This document shows positions 8,571-16,469 of a DNA stretch of 52,302 bases, piece by piece; the stretch's first letter is position 1; every line of letters begins with the position of its first letter. The DNA is from Planctomycetia bacterium. Its GTDB lineage: Bacteria > Planctomycetota > Planctomycetia > Pirellulales > JALHLM01. The notes below the pieces were generated by a model. That model did no database searches and was not told the origin of the DNA. It saw nothing but the letters and a program-made list of their open reading frames with translations. Position numbers and translations under genes: made by a program. The stretch is taken from NCBI GenBank assembly GCA_034440135.1, contig JAWXBP010000016.1, forward strand, positions 1 to 52,302. Direction: 5' to 3'.

Positions 8571-9119
8571 TTGGAACCGCGAAATGCGCCAAATCACGCG
8601 AAAAGGGGACGAAAAGACTGTTTAGCGAAATGTGCTCTTGATTGATACATGCCGGCTCAATTCATTGGGAATCAGACTTCTTGGTGAGCACGAGCCGTTC
8701 GTATTCTAGTTTTGGTTGGTGGCCGAAATTGACGAGTATGGCGAGTTGGAGATTCGTTGCTCGCAAATAGTTGATCGCTTGTGCTCGATGTTCGTTTGCT
8801 AAGCCAGTGACCGCCTTCAACTCGACGATTATTTGTTCGTAGCACAGGAAATCGGGAAAATACGTTTGGTTTAGAAGGCGGCCAGGATAGGACAATCGCA
8901 ACTCGGGCGTGGGAACAAACGGAATTCTTCGATTCGCGAATTCAATCCCCAAACATTCCTGATAAACGGCCTCCAAAAAGCCGCTTCCCATGCCTTTGTA
9001 AACGTCAAAACAAGCGCCAACAATCTCAAAGCATTCCTGCTTGAAAATCAACTCGCTATTGCCTTCAGCCATTTCCCCAACTCCTTTTTCGCGCCTTTTC
9101 GCGAGTTTAGCGGTTCCAA
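8571..9119. mobile_element. Putative 549-bp IR-bounded cassette carrying a GxxExxY gene
   Basis: TTGGAACCGC at 8571-8580 is the exact inverse of GCGGTTCCAA at 9110-9119. Inside these ends, CGCGAAAAGG (8597-8606) matches inverted CCTTTTCGCG (9094-9103), and further GCGAAA/TTTCGC motifs surround both. Only the GxxExxY gene lies between. The cassette sits exactly in the junction of the DUF1549 and DUF1501 genes, which are normally neighbours. No target-site duplication is obvious. Mobility is inference. Confidence 0.6.
8662..9072 (-). CDS. GxxExxY protein, PD-(D/E)XK nuclease-like
   Basis: This is a small protein (136 aa) of the GxxExxY family. The naming motif is present as GFLEAVY. The predicted nuclease core follows: PDFLCYEQIIVELKAV supplies D, E and K in the PD-(D/E)XK arrangement, so a metal-dependent nuclease fold is expected, although activity has not been established for most members. 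The C-terminal LAILVNFGHQPKLEYERLVL is also family-typical. The gene is AT-richer than its flanks and is bracketed by inverted repeats (8571-9119). It reads in the same direction as the operon it interrupts. Its biological role is unknown; cassette-like dispersal is suggested by the context. Confidence 0.85.
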   Translation of the reverse strand: MAEGNSELIFKQECFEIVGACFDVYKGMGSGFLEAVYQECLGIEFANRRIPFVPTPELRLSYPGRLLNQTYFPDFLCYEQIIVELKAVTGLANEHRAQAINYLRATNLQLAILVNFGHQPKLEYERLVLTKKSDSQ

Positions 9120-9125
9120 GTTCTC

Positions 9126-11060
9126 TCAGTATACCAACTGAAACTCCGGCGACATGATGATGGACCAGAGTAGATCCTGGATGCCTTCCGCCGTGGCTTC
9201 TGAGCCGAGGAGTGATTCCGCGTCGTCTTGTTCTTCCGGGCGTGGGCTGCGGCCGAGGGCTTCTCGGTAGATGCGTTGCACCAGTTCGTCGCGGTCTACG
9301 CCTTGCGCTTGCCAGTAGGCGCCCCCTTTCGCGAGTTGATCCGCCAGGGTTTGGCCGTTGGTCAATTCCAGCGCTTCGAGCGTGGTCGCCGTTTGCGGGC
9401 GGGACGTCACGACTTGTTCTCGATTGGGACGGCCCATCGCGTTCGTCAATGGGTTGGACGTTTTCAACGCGGCGCGCACGCCGATGTCCTTTACGGCCGG
9501 TTCGCCACCGACTGGCGGCATTTCGACGTCCGGCTTTTCTGGCCAGTTATGCGTGATTTGAGAGAGCGCGTCGGAGAATTGCTCCGCCGAGAGACGCTTC
9601 ACCACTGGCCCGTGGAAGATAAAGGTCTCGGCGTCGCGTTCGCCGCGATCGACCGCCGGCATCTGGTAGGCGCGCGAGGTGAGAATCAAGCGCAGCGTGT
9701 GTGTGAGATCGTAGCCGTGTTCGGCGAGGTCGACGGCGAGCCAATCCAACAAGTCGGCGTTCCAGGGCGTGTTGTCCATGTCGTCGACGGGCTCGATGAT
9801 CGCGCGCCCCAGGAACTTGCCCCAGAGTCGATTGACGATTGTCCGCGCGAATCGGCCGTTCTGTTCGTGCGTCAGCAGGTCGGCGAGCTGCTGCAAGCGA
9901 ACGTCGCGATTTCCCTGGCTGTCGATCGCGCCGAGTTCTGGATACAGGAACTTCAGCGGCGCGTATTCTCCTTTGGGTTGATCGCAGCGATGGACCTCGA
10001 GTTGGGCTTCGGCGAAGACGCCAGCGAGTCCGTACGCGTCGTGGAGCGTCCAATCGTTGATGAAGCTGTCGTGGCACGACGCGCATTTGAGATTCACGCC
10101 CAGGAACACTTGCGAGACATTCTGCGCCGCCTGCATTTCCGGGACCTGGCTGGCATTCACGACGCCGCGCCACGTGATGCCCTTGATAAACCCTTCGGCG
10201 CCCGGCGCGCCGGTGACCAACTCGCGGACAAATTGATGGTACGGCTTGTTTTCACCGAGCGCCGTGAACAGCCATTGAGAGATTTGTTGCCGGCCACCGT
10301 CGATGTAGCCGGTGCCTTGGTAGTCGTTGCGGAGTGCGTCGTTCCAGAAACTGAGCCAGTGCGTGGCGTACTGCTGCCGATCGGCCAATAAGCGATCGAC
10401 CAGCATCGCGCGCTTGCCTGGCACAGAGTCAGCGCAGAACGCATCCAAATCTTCAGGCGACGGCAATAAGCCGATCACGTCTAGATACGTACGTCGAGCG
10501 AACGTGCGATCGTCTACCAGCTCAGTCGACGAATGACCGCTGGCCTCTAGATAAGGTGCGAGCAGGCGATCGATCGGATGTTCGCTGCCGGCCGTTTCCG
10601 CGGACGGCAACTCCGGCTGGCGCGGCTTCAACTCCGCGGGCACGTACTTCGGGCGGATCACAAACCCTTCTTCCCACGCGAGCCCCTGGTCGATCCACGC
10701 GCGGAGGATGCCGACCTGCGCGGCCGTGAGCTTCGGCCCCTTGGCCGGCATCACGCGATCCGGGTCTTGTTGCGCGACGAGGTGAATCAACAGGCTCTCG
10801 GCGCTATTGCCTTCGATCACCGACGGCCCGGAATCGCCGCCGGCGAGGACCGATTCGCGCGTACTGACCTGATACCCGCCGTCGTCGTTCTTCCCGGCAT
10901 GACAGGCGACGCAACTGCCGAGTAGAATCGGCGCGACGTCCTTATGAAAGTCGATTTGCCGCTCTGCGGCCGGCGGCAAATCCGGCGTTTCATCCGCGCG
11001 AGCCGGGATTGCCCTACCGCTGAGCAGAAGCAGGCAAAACATCAAGCGCGAAACAGACAT
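9126..11060 (-). CDS. DUF1549/DUF1553 protein with N-terminal cytochrome c-like domain (PSCyt type)
   Basis: This is a secreted 644-aa planctomycete protein. A signal peptide (MSVSRLMFCLLLLSGRAIPARA) leads into a PSCyt1-type domain with a CxxCH haem site, CVACH at residues 50-54. A DUF1549 (PSCyt2) region follows from about residue 165 (DRLLAPYLEASGHSSTELVDDRTFARRTYLDVIGLLP in part), including a second CxxCH (CASCH, around residue 328). The C-terminal DUF1553 (PSD1) region contains FARTIVNRLWGKFLGRAI and ends in LLWSIIMSPEFQLVY. The two haem motifs suggest electron transfer, but the substrate is unknown. It would be co-transcribed with the DUF1501 gene downstream (7130-8554); the 571-bp separation caused by the GxxExxY cassette is atypical. 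Confidence 0.92.
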   Translation of the reverse strand: MSVSRLMFCLLLLSGRAIPARADETPDLPPAAERQIDFHKDVAPILLGSCVACHAGKNDDGGYQVSTRESVLAGGDSGPSVIEGNSAESLLIHLVAQQDPDRVMPAKGPKLTAAQVGILRAWIDQGLAWEEGFVIRPKYVPAELKPRQPELPSAETAGSEHPIDRLLAPYLEASGHSSTELVDDRTFARRTYLDVIGLLPSPEDLDAFCADSVPGKRAMLVDRLLADRQQYATHWLSFWNDALRNDYQGTGYIDGGRQQISQWLFTALGENKPYHQFVRELVTGAPGAEGFIKGITWRGVVNASQVPEMQAAQNVSQVFLGVNLKCASCHDSFINDWTLHDAYGLAGVFAEAQLEVHRCDQPKGEYAPLKFLYPELGAIDSQGNRDVRLQQLADLLTHEQNGRFARTIVNRLWGKFLGRAIIEPVDDMDNTPWNADLLDWLAVDLAEHGYDLTHTLRLILTSRAYQMPAVDRGERDAETFIFHGPVVKRLSAEQFSDALSQITHNWPEKPDVEMPPVGGEPAVKDIGVRAALKTSNPLTNAMGRPNREQVVTSRPQTATTLEALELTNGQTLADQLAKGGAYWQAQGVDRDELVQRIYREALGRSPRPEEQDDAESLLGSEATAEGIQDLLWSIIMSPEFQLVY

Positions 11061-11156
11061 CTCGGGCGTCTCCAGAAGCGGACAGGCGGGAGCAGGCGGG
11101 CGGGGTAGCTTCCATCATCGACGACGACGGACGGCGGTTCAAGTGGCGCACGCGCC

Positions 11157-11248
11157 GTAGGTCAGGCTTTCCAGCCTGACGAGTTGCGGCACCGATTCTT
11201 TTCAACGGCGCGAGGCCGCCTCCTGTCAGGCTGGAAAGCCTGACCTAC
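11157..11248. repeat. Inverted repeat family F/G (GTAGGTCAGGCTTTCC), perfect 24-bp arms
   Basis: Arms 11157-11180 and 11225-11248 are perfect reverse complements; the outer half is GTAGGTCAGGCTTTCCAG. It ends 3 bp before the stop codon of the mannose-1-phosphate guanylyltransferase gene, in the gap to the DUF1549 gene. The GTAGGTCAGGC end is shared with 3521-3717. Confidence 0.92.
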
Positions 11249-11251
11249 AAA

Positions 11252-12334
11252 CTACAGATATTCCTTCCAGCCGCGTTCTTCCATGATTTTCACGATCTTG
11301 CGGATGGCTTCCTCGTCGTGCTTGTTGGCCACCAGCGTAGCGTCGGGCGTGTGGACAATGAGGCAGTCTTTGAGCCCCAGCGTGACGATCAGGTGATCGT
11401 CCGGGCCGCGGACGATCGTGCCGTGAGTGTTGATGCCGAGATGTTTTCCTGCGACAGTGTTGCCGTCGGCGTCGGAGGGGAGCAATCGCGCGATGGCTTG
11501 CCAACTGCCGACGTCGTCCCAGGAATACGGCGCCTCGATGACGGCGATGTCGGTGGCGTGTTCCATCACCGCGTAATCGATCGAGATGCCTTTGATGGCG
11601 GCGAATTCTCGCTCCAGCGTGGCTTCGTACTTGTCCGTGCCGAAGGCGTCGACGATCGCTTTCAGATGCGCGAACATTTCCGGCTGACGACGCTGCAACT
11701 CGTCGGCGATCGTGCGGGCTTTCCAGACGAAGATGCCGGAGTTCCAGTAGAACGTGCCGGCGGCCAGGAATTCTTCCGCCAACTTGGCGTTCGGCTTCTC
11801 GCGGAATTTCTTCACGCGGAACGCCGGCGCTTCGCCAGATGCAATGGGCAACGCTTCGCCGCGTTCGATGTAGCCGAAGCTTTCGGCCGGATACGTCGGC
11901 TTGATCCCGAACGTGACGATCCGGCCTGGCTGGGCGTCGACCAGGCGCGCGGCTTGTTTCACCGCCGCTTGATAGACCTCGATCGGACCGATGACATGGT
12001 CAGACGGCATGACGGCCATCGTGGCGTCCGGATCGCGGGTGGCCAGCAGGAGCGCCGCCAGGCCGATGCACGGCGCGGTGTCGCGCTTGCAGGGTTCGCG
12101 AATGATGGAACTGGCCGGCAGCGATGGCAATTGCGCTGCGATCGCGTCGGCTTGCTGGGCGTTGGTGAGGATCAGCATTTGATCCGCCGGCGCGAGCCCG
12201 ATCAGCCGATCGACGGTCGCTTGGATCATCGTCCGCTCGCCCACGAGGGGCAGCAGTTGTTTCGGCCGCAAGTGGCGGCTTTCCGGCCAGAATCGGGTGC
12301 CGGAACCTCCGGCCATGATCACGGGATAAAGCAT
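11252..12334 (-). CDS. manC: Mannose-1-phosphate guanylyltransferase
   Basis: It makes GDP-mannose from mannose-1-phosphate and GTP, a precursor for exopolysaccharide or lipopolysaccharide sugars (360 aa). The N-terminus MLYPVIMAGGSGTRFWPESR is the nucleotidyltransferase signature, followed by PKQLLPLVG. MPSDHVI carries the metal-binding aspartate, and FREKPN and WNSGIFVWKA are conserved substrate-site motifs. Length fits the single-domain enzyme without a fused isomerase domain. ATG at 12334 is chosen because the upstream in-frame extension (to 12475) lacks family similarity and would overlap the promoter region shared with the divergent gene at 12494. The likely consumers of GDP-mannose are not in this window, but a Wza-like export lipoprotein lies at 36254. 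Confidence 0.93.
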   Translation of the reverse strand: MLYPVIMAGGSGTRFWPESRHLRPKQLLPLVGERTMIQATVDRLIGLAPADQMLILTNAQQADAIAAQLPSLPASSIIREPCKRDTAPCIGLAALLLATRDPDATMAVMPSDHVIGPIEVYQAAVKQAARLVDAQPGRIVTFGIKPTYPAESFGYIERGEALPIASGEAPAFRVKKFREKPNAKLAEEFLAAGTFYWNSGIFVWKARTIADELQRRQPEMFAHLKAIVDAFGTDKYEATLEREFAAIKGISIDYAVMEHATDIAVIEAPYSWDDVGSWQAIARLLPSDADGNTVAGKHLGINTHGTIVRGPDDHLIVTLGLKDCLIVHTPDATLVANKHDEEAIRKIVKIMEERGWKEYL

Positions 12335-12493
12335 GCGTGGCAGCTCCTTGCTGTGCGTCTGGATTCCCGTGGGCGCTTTGGCAGTTTGCGGTTTTTGGCG
12401 GGTTCTGGCAAGGGAGGGCCAGGCGCGGCGTTGACCCAATCCCAAGAGACAGGTACAGTTCGCCCCCGAATTCACCTCGCGCGGAGCCGGCCG

Positions 12494-13459
12494 ATGCCGA
12501 CCTACTCACCGCCGCAGATTCCGTCGCCAGCACGCGGCGGCTGGGGCTCGCTGCCCAGCACCTTTCGCGTGTTGCACATCGCGCCGGAGGGGCGCGCGGA
12601 CGCCTGGCTGGCCGAGGCCTTCGCCGCGGATAATGCCGTCGACGTGAAATTGACGGAGATCGCCGGCGCGGCGGCTGGGCTGGAACAATTGAACGTTGCC
12701 TCGTTCGACGCGGTGCTGGTCACGCATCTGGACGGCGTGCAAGACGCCTTGGCGATCGTCGAAGGAATCCGCGGCGCTGGTGGCGACGAGGCGCTGGTGA
12801 TCCTCGGCGCGCAACCGGAATTGGAGATGGCGCCGCTCAGCTTCGAGGTCGGTGCTGATGCGTATTTGTCGCAGCGAACAACGTCAACGCGCGGCCTGCT
12901 CTGGACGTTGACGAAAGCGGTCGAACGCTGCCGCATGGTGCGCGAGAATCGCCGCCTTTCGCAATTGGAGCGCTCGCGATTGGAACGCGAGCACCACGAG
13001 GCCGAGCACGTGCTCTGCGAGCAGCGGGCCTTGGTGCGCGACCTGGAATCGTTACATCGGCGTTGCGAGGACGGGACGGAAGATTCCGAGGCGGTTACCT
13101 CCGCGAGCGCCGAACTGGCTTCGCGTAATACGTTGCCCGCGGCACAGAACGATTTACCGGCGCCGCTCGTGGCGCACTATCGCGAGTTGCTGCGCACCCA
13201 CGTGATCATGGGCTCCGGCAACCTGGCGGAAGAAATGCGCTTGCTCGCCGAACTCTTGGCGACGGCCCACATCAGCGCCCGGCAGACGTTGCAATTGCAT
13301 CTCTTGGCGTTGGAAGAGTTGGTGCGCGGCCTCGGCGCACGCAGCACGCGGCATGTACTGACGCGCGCCGATTTGCTGGTGCTGGAGATGATGCTCTACC
13401 TGGCGGAGGAATATCGCCGCCGCAGCGGGGAAACGGCAATGTCCTCCCAAGCGGCTTGA
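12494..13459 (+). CDS. Degenerate response-regulator receiver protein with helical C-terminus
   Basis: No named function (321 aa). Residues about 20-150 follow the order of a receiver domain, with beta-strands such as FRVLHIAPEG, FDAVLVTHLD and ALVILGAQ, and the closing AYLSQ then a helix. Yet every catalytic position looks lost: the acidic pair after the first strand is absent (HIAPEG), threonine replaces the phospho-acceptor aspartate (VLVTHL), and the conserved lysine is glutamine (YLSQ). A charged coiled-coil (about 155-200) follows, then an alpha-helical domain (LLRTHVIMGSGNLAEEMRLLAELL to the end). This suggests a phosphorylation-independent protein-interaction module. It is divergent from manC across a 159-bp gap. 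An apparent in-frame extension upstream of 12494 lies opposite manC and is not believed. Confidence 0.65.
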   Translation: MPTYSPPQIPSPARGGWGSLPSTFRVLHIAPEGRADAWLAEAFAADNAVDVKLTEIAGAAAGLEQLNVASFDAVLVTHLDGVQDALAIVEGIRGAGGDEALVILGAQPELEMAPLSFEVGADAYLSQRTTSTRGLLWTLTKAVERCRMVRENRRLSQLERSRLEREHHEAEHVLCEQRALVRDLESLHRRCEDGTEDSEAVTSASAELASRNTLPAAQNDLPAPLVAHYRELLRTHVIMGSGNLAEEMRLLAELLATAHISARQTLQLHLLALEELVRGLGARSTRHVLTRADLLVLEMMLYLAEEYRRRSGETAMSSQAA

Positions 13460-13470
13460 AGCGCGAACAT

Positions 13471-13612
13471 TAGCCCGTAGCGCCAGCGAGGGAGAGAAGA
13501 CGTTGCCAACGTGAACACGTCCAAGCTCTCGGTTGCGAATGGACCGGCCGACTGAGAGTTTCGTCTCCAACTGTACGCGTGGTCCGCTCCCCCTCGCTGG
13601 CGCTACGGGCTA
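13471..13612. repeat. Inverted repeat family A, copy 2
   Basis: TAGCCCGTAGCGCCAGCGAG starts the left arm at 13471 (22 bp to 13492), and the perfect inverse is 13591-13612. The 98-nt spacer shares GACGTTG, GTGAACACGTC and a right-hand GTCCGCTCCCCCTCGC with the copies at 4599 and 17166, so the relation extends beyond the arms. Confidence 0.92.
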
Positions 13613-13650
13613 GTGTAGGAGGGTCCCCGTCTTTCTTGGAGGCTCGCGCG

Positions 13651-14001
13651 ATGAACGATCAGGAAACTCCGTTGGGCGAATTGCGCGAAATGGTGCGCGA
13701 GTTCGTCGGCGAGCGGGATTGGAAGCAATTCCACACGCCGAAGAATATTTCGATGGCGCTCGCGATCGAAGCGGCGGAATTGATGGAGCACTTTCAATGG
13801 CTCACTCCGGAGCAATCCCGGGCGATCGCCAAGCAGGACAAAGACCTGGCTGCCGTGGCGGACGAGTTGGCCGACGTGGTGTGTTACGCCTTCGCGCTGG
13901 CGAACGAATTGGATATCGACGTCGCGGCGGCCATGGAGCTGAAGATGGGGAAGAATCGGCAAAAGTACCCGGCGGATAAATACCGGGGGAAGTATAAGTA
14001 G
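13651..14001 (+). CDS. MazG-like nucleotide pyrophosphohydrolase
   Basis: This is a small all-alpha NTP pyrophosphohydrolase of the MazG/RS21-C6 type (116 aa), expected to hydrolyse non-canonical or excess (d)NTPs to the monophosphate. The metal-binding pattern is intact: EAAELMEHFQW carries the ExxE pair and DELADVVCYAFALANEL the ExxD pair. FHTPKNISMALAIEA is a close match to the family N-terminus. The start at 13651 follows TTGGAGG with an 8-nt gap; an in-frame extension to 13579 would translate the inverted repeat at 13471-13612 and is rejected. It is a single gene, followed by a repeat-filled gap and the phosphoglycerate kinase. Confidence 0.9.
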   Translation: MNDQETPLGELREMVREFVGERDWKQFHTPKNISMALAIEAAELMEHFQWLTPEQSRAIAKQDKDLAAVADELADVVCYAFALANELDIDVAAAMELKMGKNRQKYPADKYRGKYK

Positions 14002-14081
14002 GTAGTTTGAAGTTTGAAGTGTTCTGTTTTCAGTGTCAGGGCGCGCAGTCCTCACTGAACACTGAAAACTTCAAACTGCCG
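14001..14081. repeat. Imperfect inverted repeat family K (TTTGAAGT..TTCAGTG)
   Basis: GGTAGTTTGAAGTTTGAAGT with TTTTCAGTGTCAG (about 14001-14038) faces CTCACTGAACACTGAAAACT and TCAAACTGCC (about 14051-14080). The arms pair imperfectly. A single-armed relative lies at 26085-26119. Confidence 0.7.
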
Positions 14082-14169
14082 TCTTGCGCCCGCTTTTCCC
14101 TGGCAACGACCATCTGCTATCGTGCTTGACGGTAAAACCGTTGGAAAAACAGCACGGGAGATGGTCGTC

Positions 14170-15561
14170 ATGCCGGTCCAGGAACAAGCGTTGTTGGAGC
14201 TTTGTCGCACTTTGTTGGGAGACGCCCCGGCGCCGGAGAGCACGCTGGAAGGCTATTTGGCGGCGATTCCCCGATTGAATTCACTCAGCGACGTGCCGTC
14301 CGGGACGCCGGTGCTGATCCGGGGCGACGTCGATGCCAAGCCGGGCGCCACCGTCGGCGAAGGGGACGTGCGGCTGCGATCGATGCTGGCCACGCTTCAA
14401 TTCGGCCGCGAGCGCGGCTGGAAGCAGATCATTTTCGGGCACATCGGCCGCAAGCCGGAAGGCTCGTTGAAGGCGGTCGCCGTGCGACTTGGCGAATTGC
14501 TCGGCGCGCCGGTTCCGCTGCTGACCAACTGGTACGACGCGAACACGAAGACGGTGACAGAGGCCACCGCGAAGGCGATTGCCGACGCCGCGCCGGGCAG
14601 CGTGCTGGTGCTGGAAAACACGCGTGCTTACGACGTCGAACGCGTGCTCTGGAAGGCCAAGCCGGGCGATTTGTCCAATCTGGTCGGCGATTTGACCAAG
14701 TTCGCTAACGAGTTGGCGGCGAAGGTGTCGCGGATTTATATCAATGAAGCCCTGTCCGCGGGGAGCCTCGACGCTTCCAGCACGATTGTCCCGCTGGCGA
14801 TGGACCGCGTGGCATTGGGGCAATACGTGGCGGGCGAGTTCGACGGACCAATGCGGCGCTGCCTCAAAACGCAGTTGGTGATTTTCTCTGGCCTGAAGAC
14901 AGACAAGCTCGACGACTTGGAAGCGATGATCGGCCGCGGCACGATTCGCTGGGTGTTCACCGCCGGCTCGCTGGCCATGGCGCTCAAGAAGGCGGCGGCG
15001 GAATTGGATGGTCAGACGTTTTCACTCGGCGTGGCAGAGGACCCGGCGCACGCCGACAGGCCGTACTACATCGAACGCGCGCGAATCGATCAGGCGAAGT
15101 CGATGTTGACCGACGCCCGCGCGAAGGGGATTCGCTTTGTCTTGCCGGTCGATTTCATTCTGCAGGACGGCCGTGCCGCGGAAGTGATTGGCCCGGCGGA
15201 TCAGCAATTCGATATCGGACCGAAGACCTCGGCGCTGTTTGAACAGAAGGTCGGCGAGTTTTTGGCGGAGAAGCGCGAAGGAGCGGAGCCGCCTGTGGTG
15301 TTCCACAATGGCGTGTTCGGGATGTTCGAGGACCCGCGTTTCGAAGAGGGTACGCGGCGCTTCGTCAGCCAGTTGAAACGGATGAAAGACTCCGGGGCCG
15401 AGGTCTACATCGGCGGCGGCGAAGGGGGCACGGCGCTGGACCGGTATGGCAAGCCGGATTGGATCACCCATTGCTTCACGGCCGGCGGCACGGTTTTAAA
15501 TGCGCTCGGGAGCCAGCCGGTTCCGTACCTCGTGGCGCTGCGGGCGGCCGCTAAGAAGTAG
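14170..15561 (+). CDS. pgk: Highly divergent phosphoglycerate kinase
   Basis: It would transfer phosphate between 1,3-bisphosphoglycerate and ADP in glycolysis (463 aa, longer than the usual 390-420). All landmark motifs are recognisable but altered: RGDVDAKPG (residues 51-59, where RxDxNxP is usual), HIGRKPEGS (91-99, for HLGRP), VLENTRAYDVER (147-158, for LENxRF), INEALSAGSLDAS (191-203, for NDAFGxxHR), LKTDKLDDLEAMIG (242-255), LPVD (325-328), DIGPKT (348-353), VFHNGVFGMFE (377-387, for WNGPMGVFE) and IGGGEGGTAL (414-423, for GGGD). Asparagine in RxDxNxP and tryptophan in WNGP are both replaced. The N-terminal extension of about 40 residues is unusual. ATG at 14170 is chosen because GGGAG sits 9 nt upstream; ATGs at 14161 and 14122 are alternatives. 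Family assignment is firm; whether it is the cell's main enzyme is open. Confidence 0.85.
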   Translation: MPVQEQALLELCRTLLGDAPAPESTLEGYLAAIPRLNSLSDVPSGTPVLIRGDVDAKPGATVGEGDVRLRSMLATLQFGRERGWKQIIFGHIGRKPEGSLKAVAVRLGELLGAPVPLLTNWYDANTKTVTEATAKAIADAAPGSVLVLENTRAYDVERVLWKAKPGDLSNLVGDLTKFANELAAKVSRIYINEALSAGSLDASSTIVPLAMDRVALGQYVAGEFDGPMRRCLKTQLVIFSGLKTDKLDDLEAMIGRGTIRWVFTAGSLAMALKKAAAELDGQTFSLGVAEDPAHADRPYYIERARIDQAKSMLTDARAKGIRFVLPVDFILQDGRAAEVIGPADQQFDIGPKTSALFEQKVGEFLAEKREGAEPPVVFHNGVFGMFEDPRFEEGTRRFVSQLKRMKDSGAEVYIGGGEGGTALDRYGKPDWITHCFTAGGTVLNALGSQPVPYLVALRAAAKK

Positions 15562-15579
15562 GAAAGCGACGGTTGCGCT

Positions 15580-15643
15580 AAGCCCAGGGAAGGCCCTAAA
15601 AGTCGTACCATCGGCGACGACTTCGGTGGCCTTCCCTGGGCTT
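15580..15643. repeat. Inverted repeat family E, copy 2, with T-tract
   Basis: AAGCCCAGGGAAGGCC (15580-15595) and its perfect inverse (15628-15643) enclose 32 nt, and a T-run follows on the plus strand at about 15648-15655. It starts 19 bp after the pgk stop and lies between pgk and the convergent HPt gene, so this copy could act as a transcription terminator for pgk despite the long loop. Confidence 0.88.
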
Positions 15644-15673
15644 TGAGTTTTTTTCTTGCGCGAGCGTGAATAG

Positions 15674-16012
15674 CTAGGCGCCGGCGCCGGACCGGACGCC
15701 GCGGCAGAGCGTTACGAGCCCGTCCAAGGCAGCGAGAATTTCTTCTTCCGGCCGGCGCTGTTTCAGCGTCGCTTCGAGTCGGGCTGCGGCTGGCGTAAGT
15801 TGGTGGAAGCCATAGCTGCCCGCGGCGCCCTTGAGTTGATGTGCTGCGCGCTCTAGCTCCGGCAGATCCCGCGACTCAAAGCGGCGCAGCAAATTCGACA
15901 CCCGATCGGGCATCTCGTGCACGAACATCTCCACGATCTCGGCGAGATCCGAATCGTCCGCGAGCGTGGAATACGACAACGGGGGCTCATCTTGGGTGAC
16001 AGACAACGTCAT
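15674..16012 (-). CDS. Orphan histidine phosphotransfer (HPt) protein
   Basis: This is a single-domain HPt protein (112 aa) that would relay phosphate between a hybrid kinase and a response regulator. The phospho-acceptor site is AAHQLKGAAGSYGF, with histidine near residue 57, followed by ARLEATLKQRR as the next helix of the four-helix bundle. The start at 16012 (MTLSVTQDEPP) is chosen because the upstream in-frame region to 16105 shows no similarity. No hybrid kinase lies adjacent; partners must be encoded elsewhere. It converges on pgk across an inverted repeat. Confidence 0.85.
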   Translation of the reverse strand: MTLSVTQDEPPLSYSTLADDSDLAEIVEMFVHEMPDRVSNLLRRFESRDLPELERAAHQLKGAAGSYGFHQLTPAAARLEATLKQRRPEEEILAALDGLVTLCRGVRSGAGA

Positions 16013-16469
16013 GTGACGACCTCGAGGCACAAAACAACGGTTCCTAGCACGAGGGGGCGGTACCGCAAGTAAAAGACCAATGGGAAAAGTTAGCTCACAG
16101 TTCACCTTCCCCCTGGGGGTATTTCCCAGGTCCAGGCAGATTTGCCGGTCGCATGGATACGGTCAACGGGCCAAGCTGCGGGGAACGGTCAGGGAGGCGA
16201 AACACGGCCCGCCGCGACGGTCGCCTGAGTTATGCGCAAATTCCGGTTCCGAAGGAAACGGTCGCAGCGATTCGCCCGTCGCCCGGGTCAACGCAACTGT
16301 TCATCTTTTCCCAGCCGTTAGCGATGTTCTGGATGGATTTATCCTAACTGGTTTTCCTGGATTAACGGGGCGGCGGGGACGCGCCGATACGAACCCTAGC
16401 TCGAGCGCTACCAAGATCGTGTTTCGATTTGCAACCAGCCAGTCTTTCCTCCCCTACAGGAGACTTCTC
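16013..16469. other. Gene-free stretch upstream of the Cys-rich protein
   Basis: No convincing gene is seen in this 457-bp divergent region between the HPt gene and the Cys-rich gene. It holds the ribosome-binding sequence of the latter (CAGGAGA at 16458-16464). No long inverted repeat and no clear promoter consensus were found; promoters for both genes are expected here. Confidence 0.5.

Noticed and set aside
9228-10391. 387-codon plus-strand open frame opposite the DUF1549 protein
   Set aside because: It is an antisense shadow with no start context or domain.
11318-12493. Long plus-strand open frame opposite manC, continuous with the receiver-like gene
   Set aside because: It is the antisense of a well-conserved enzyme; GC-rich codon bias creates it. 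Only the part from ATG 12494 has independent features.
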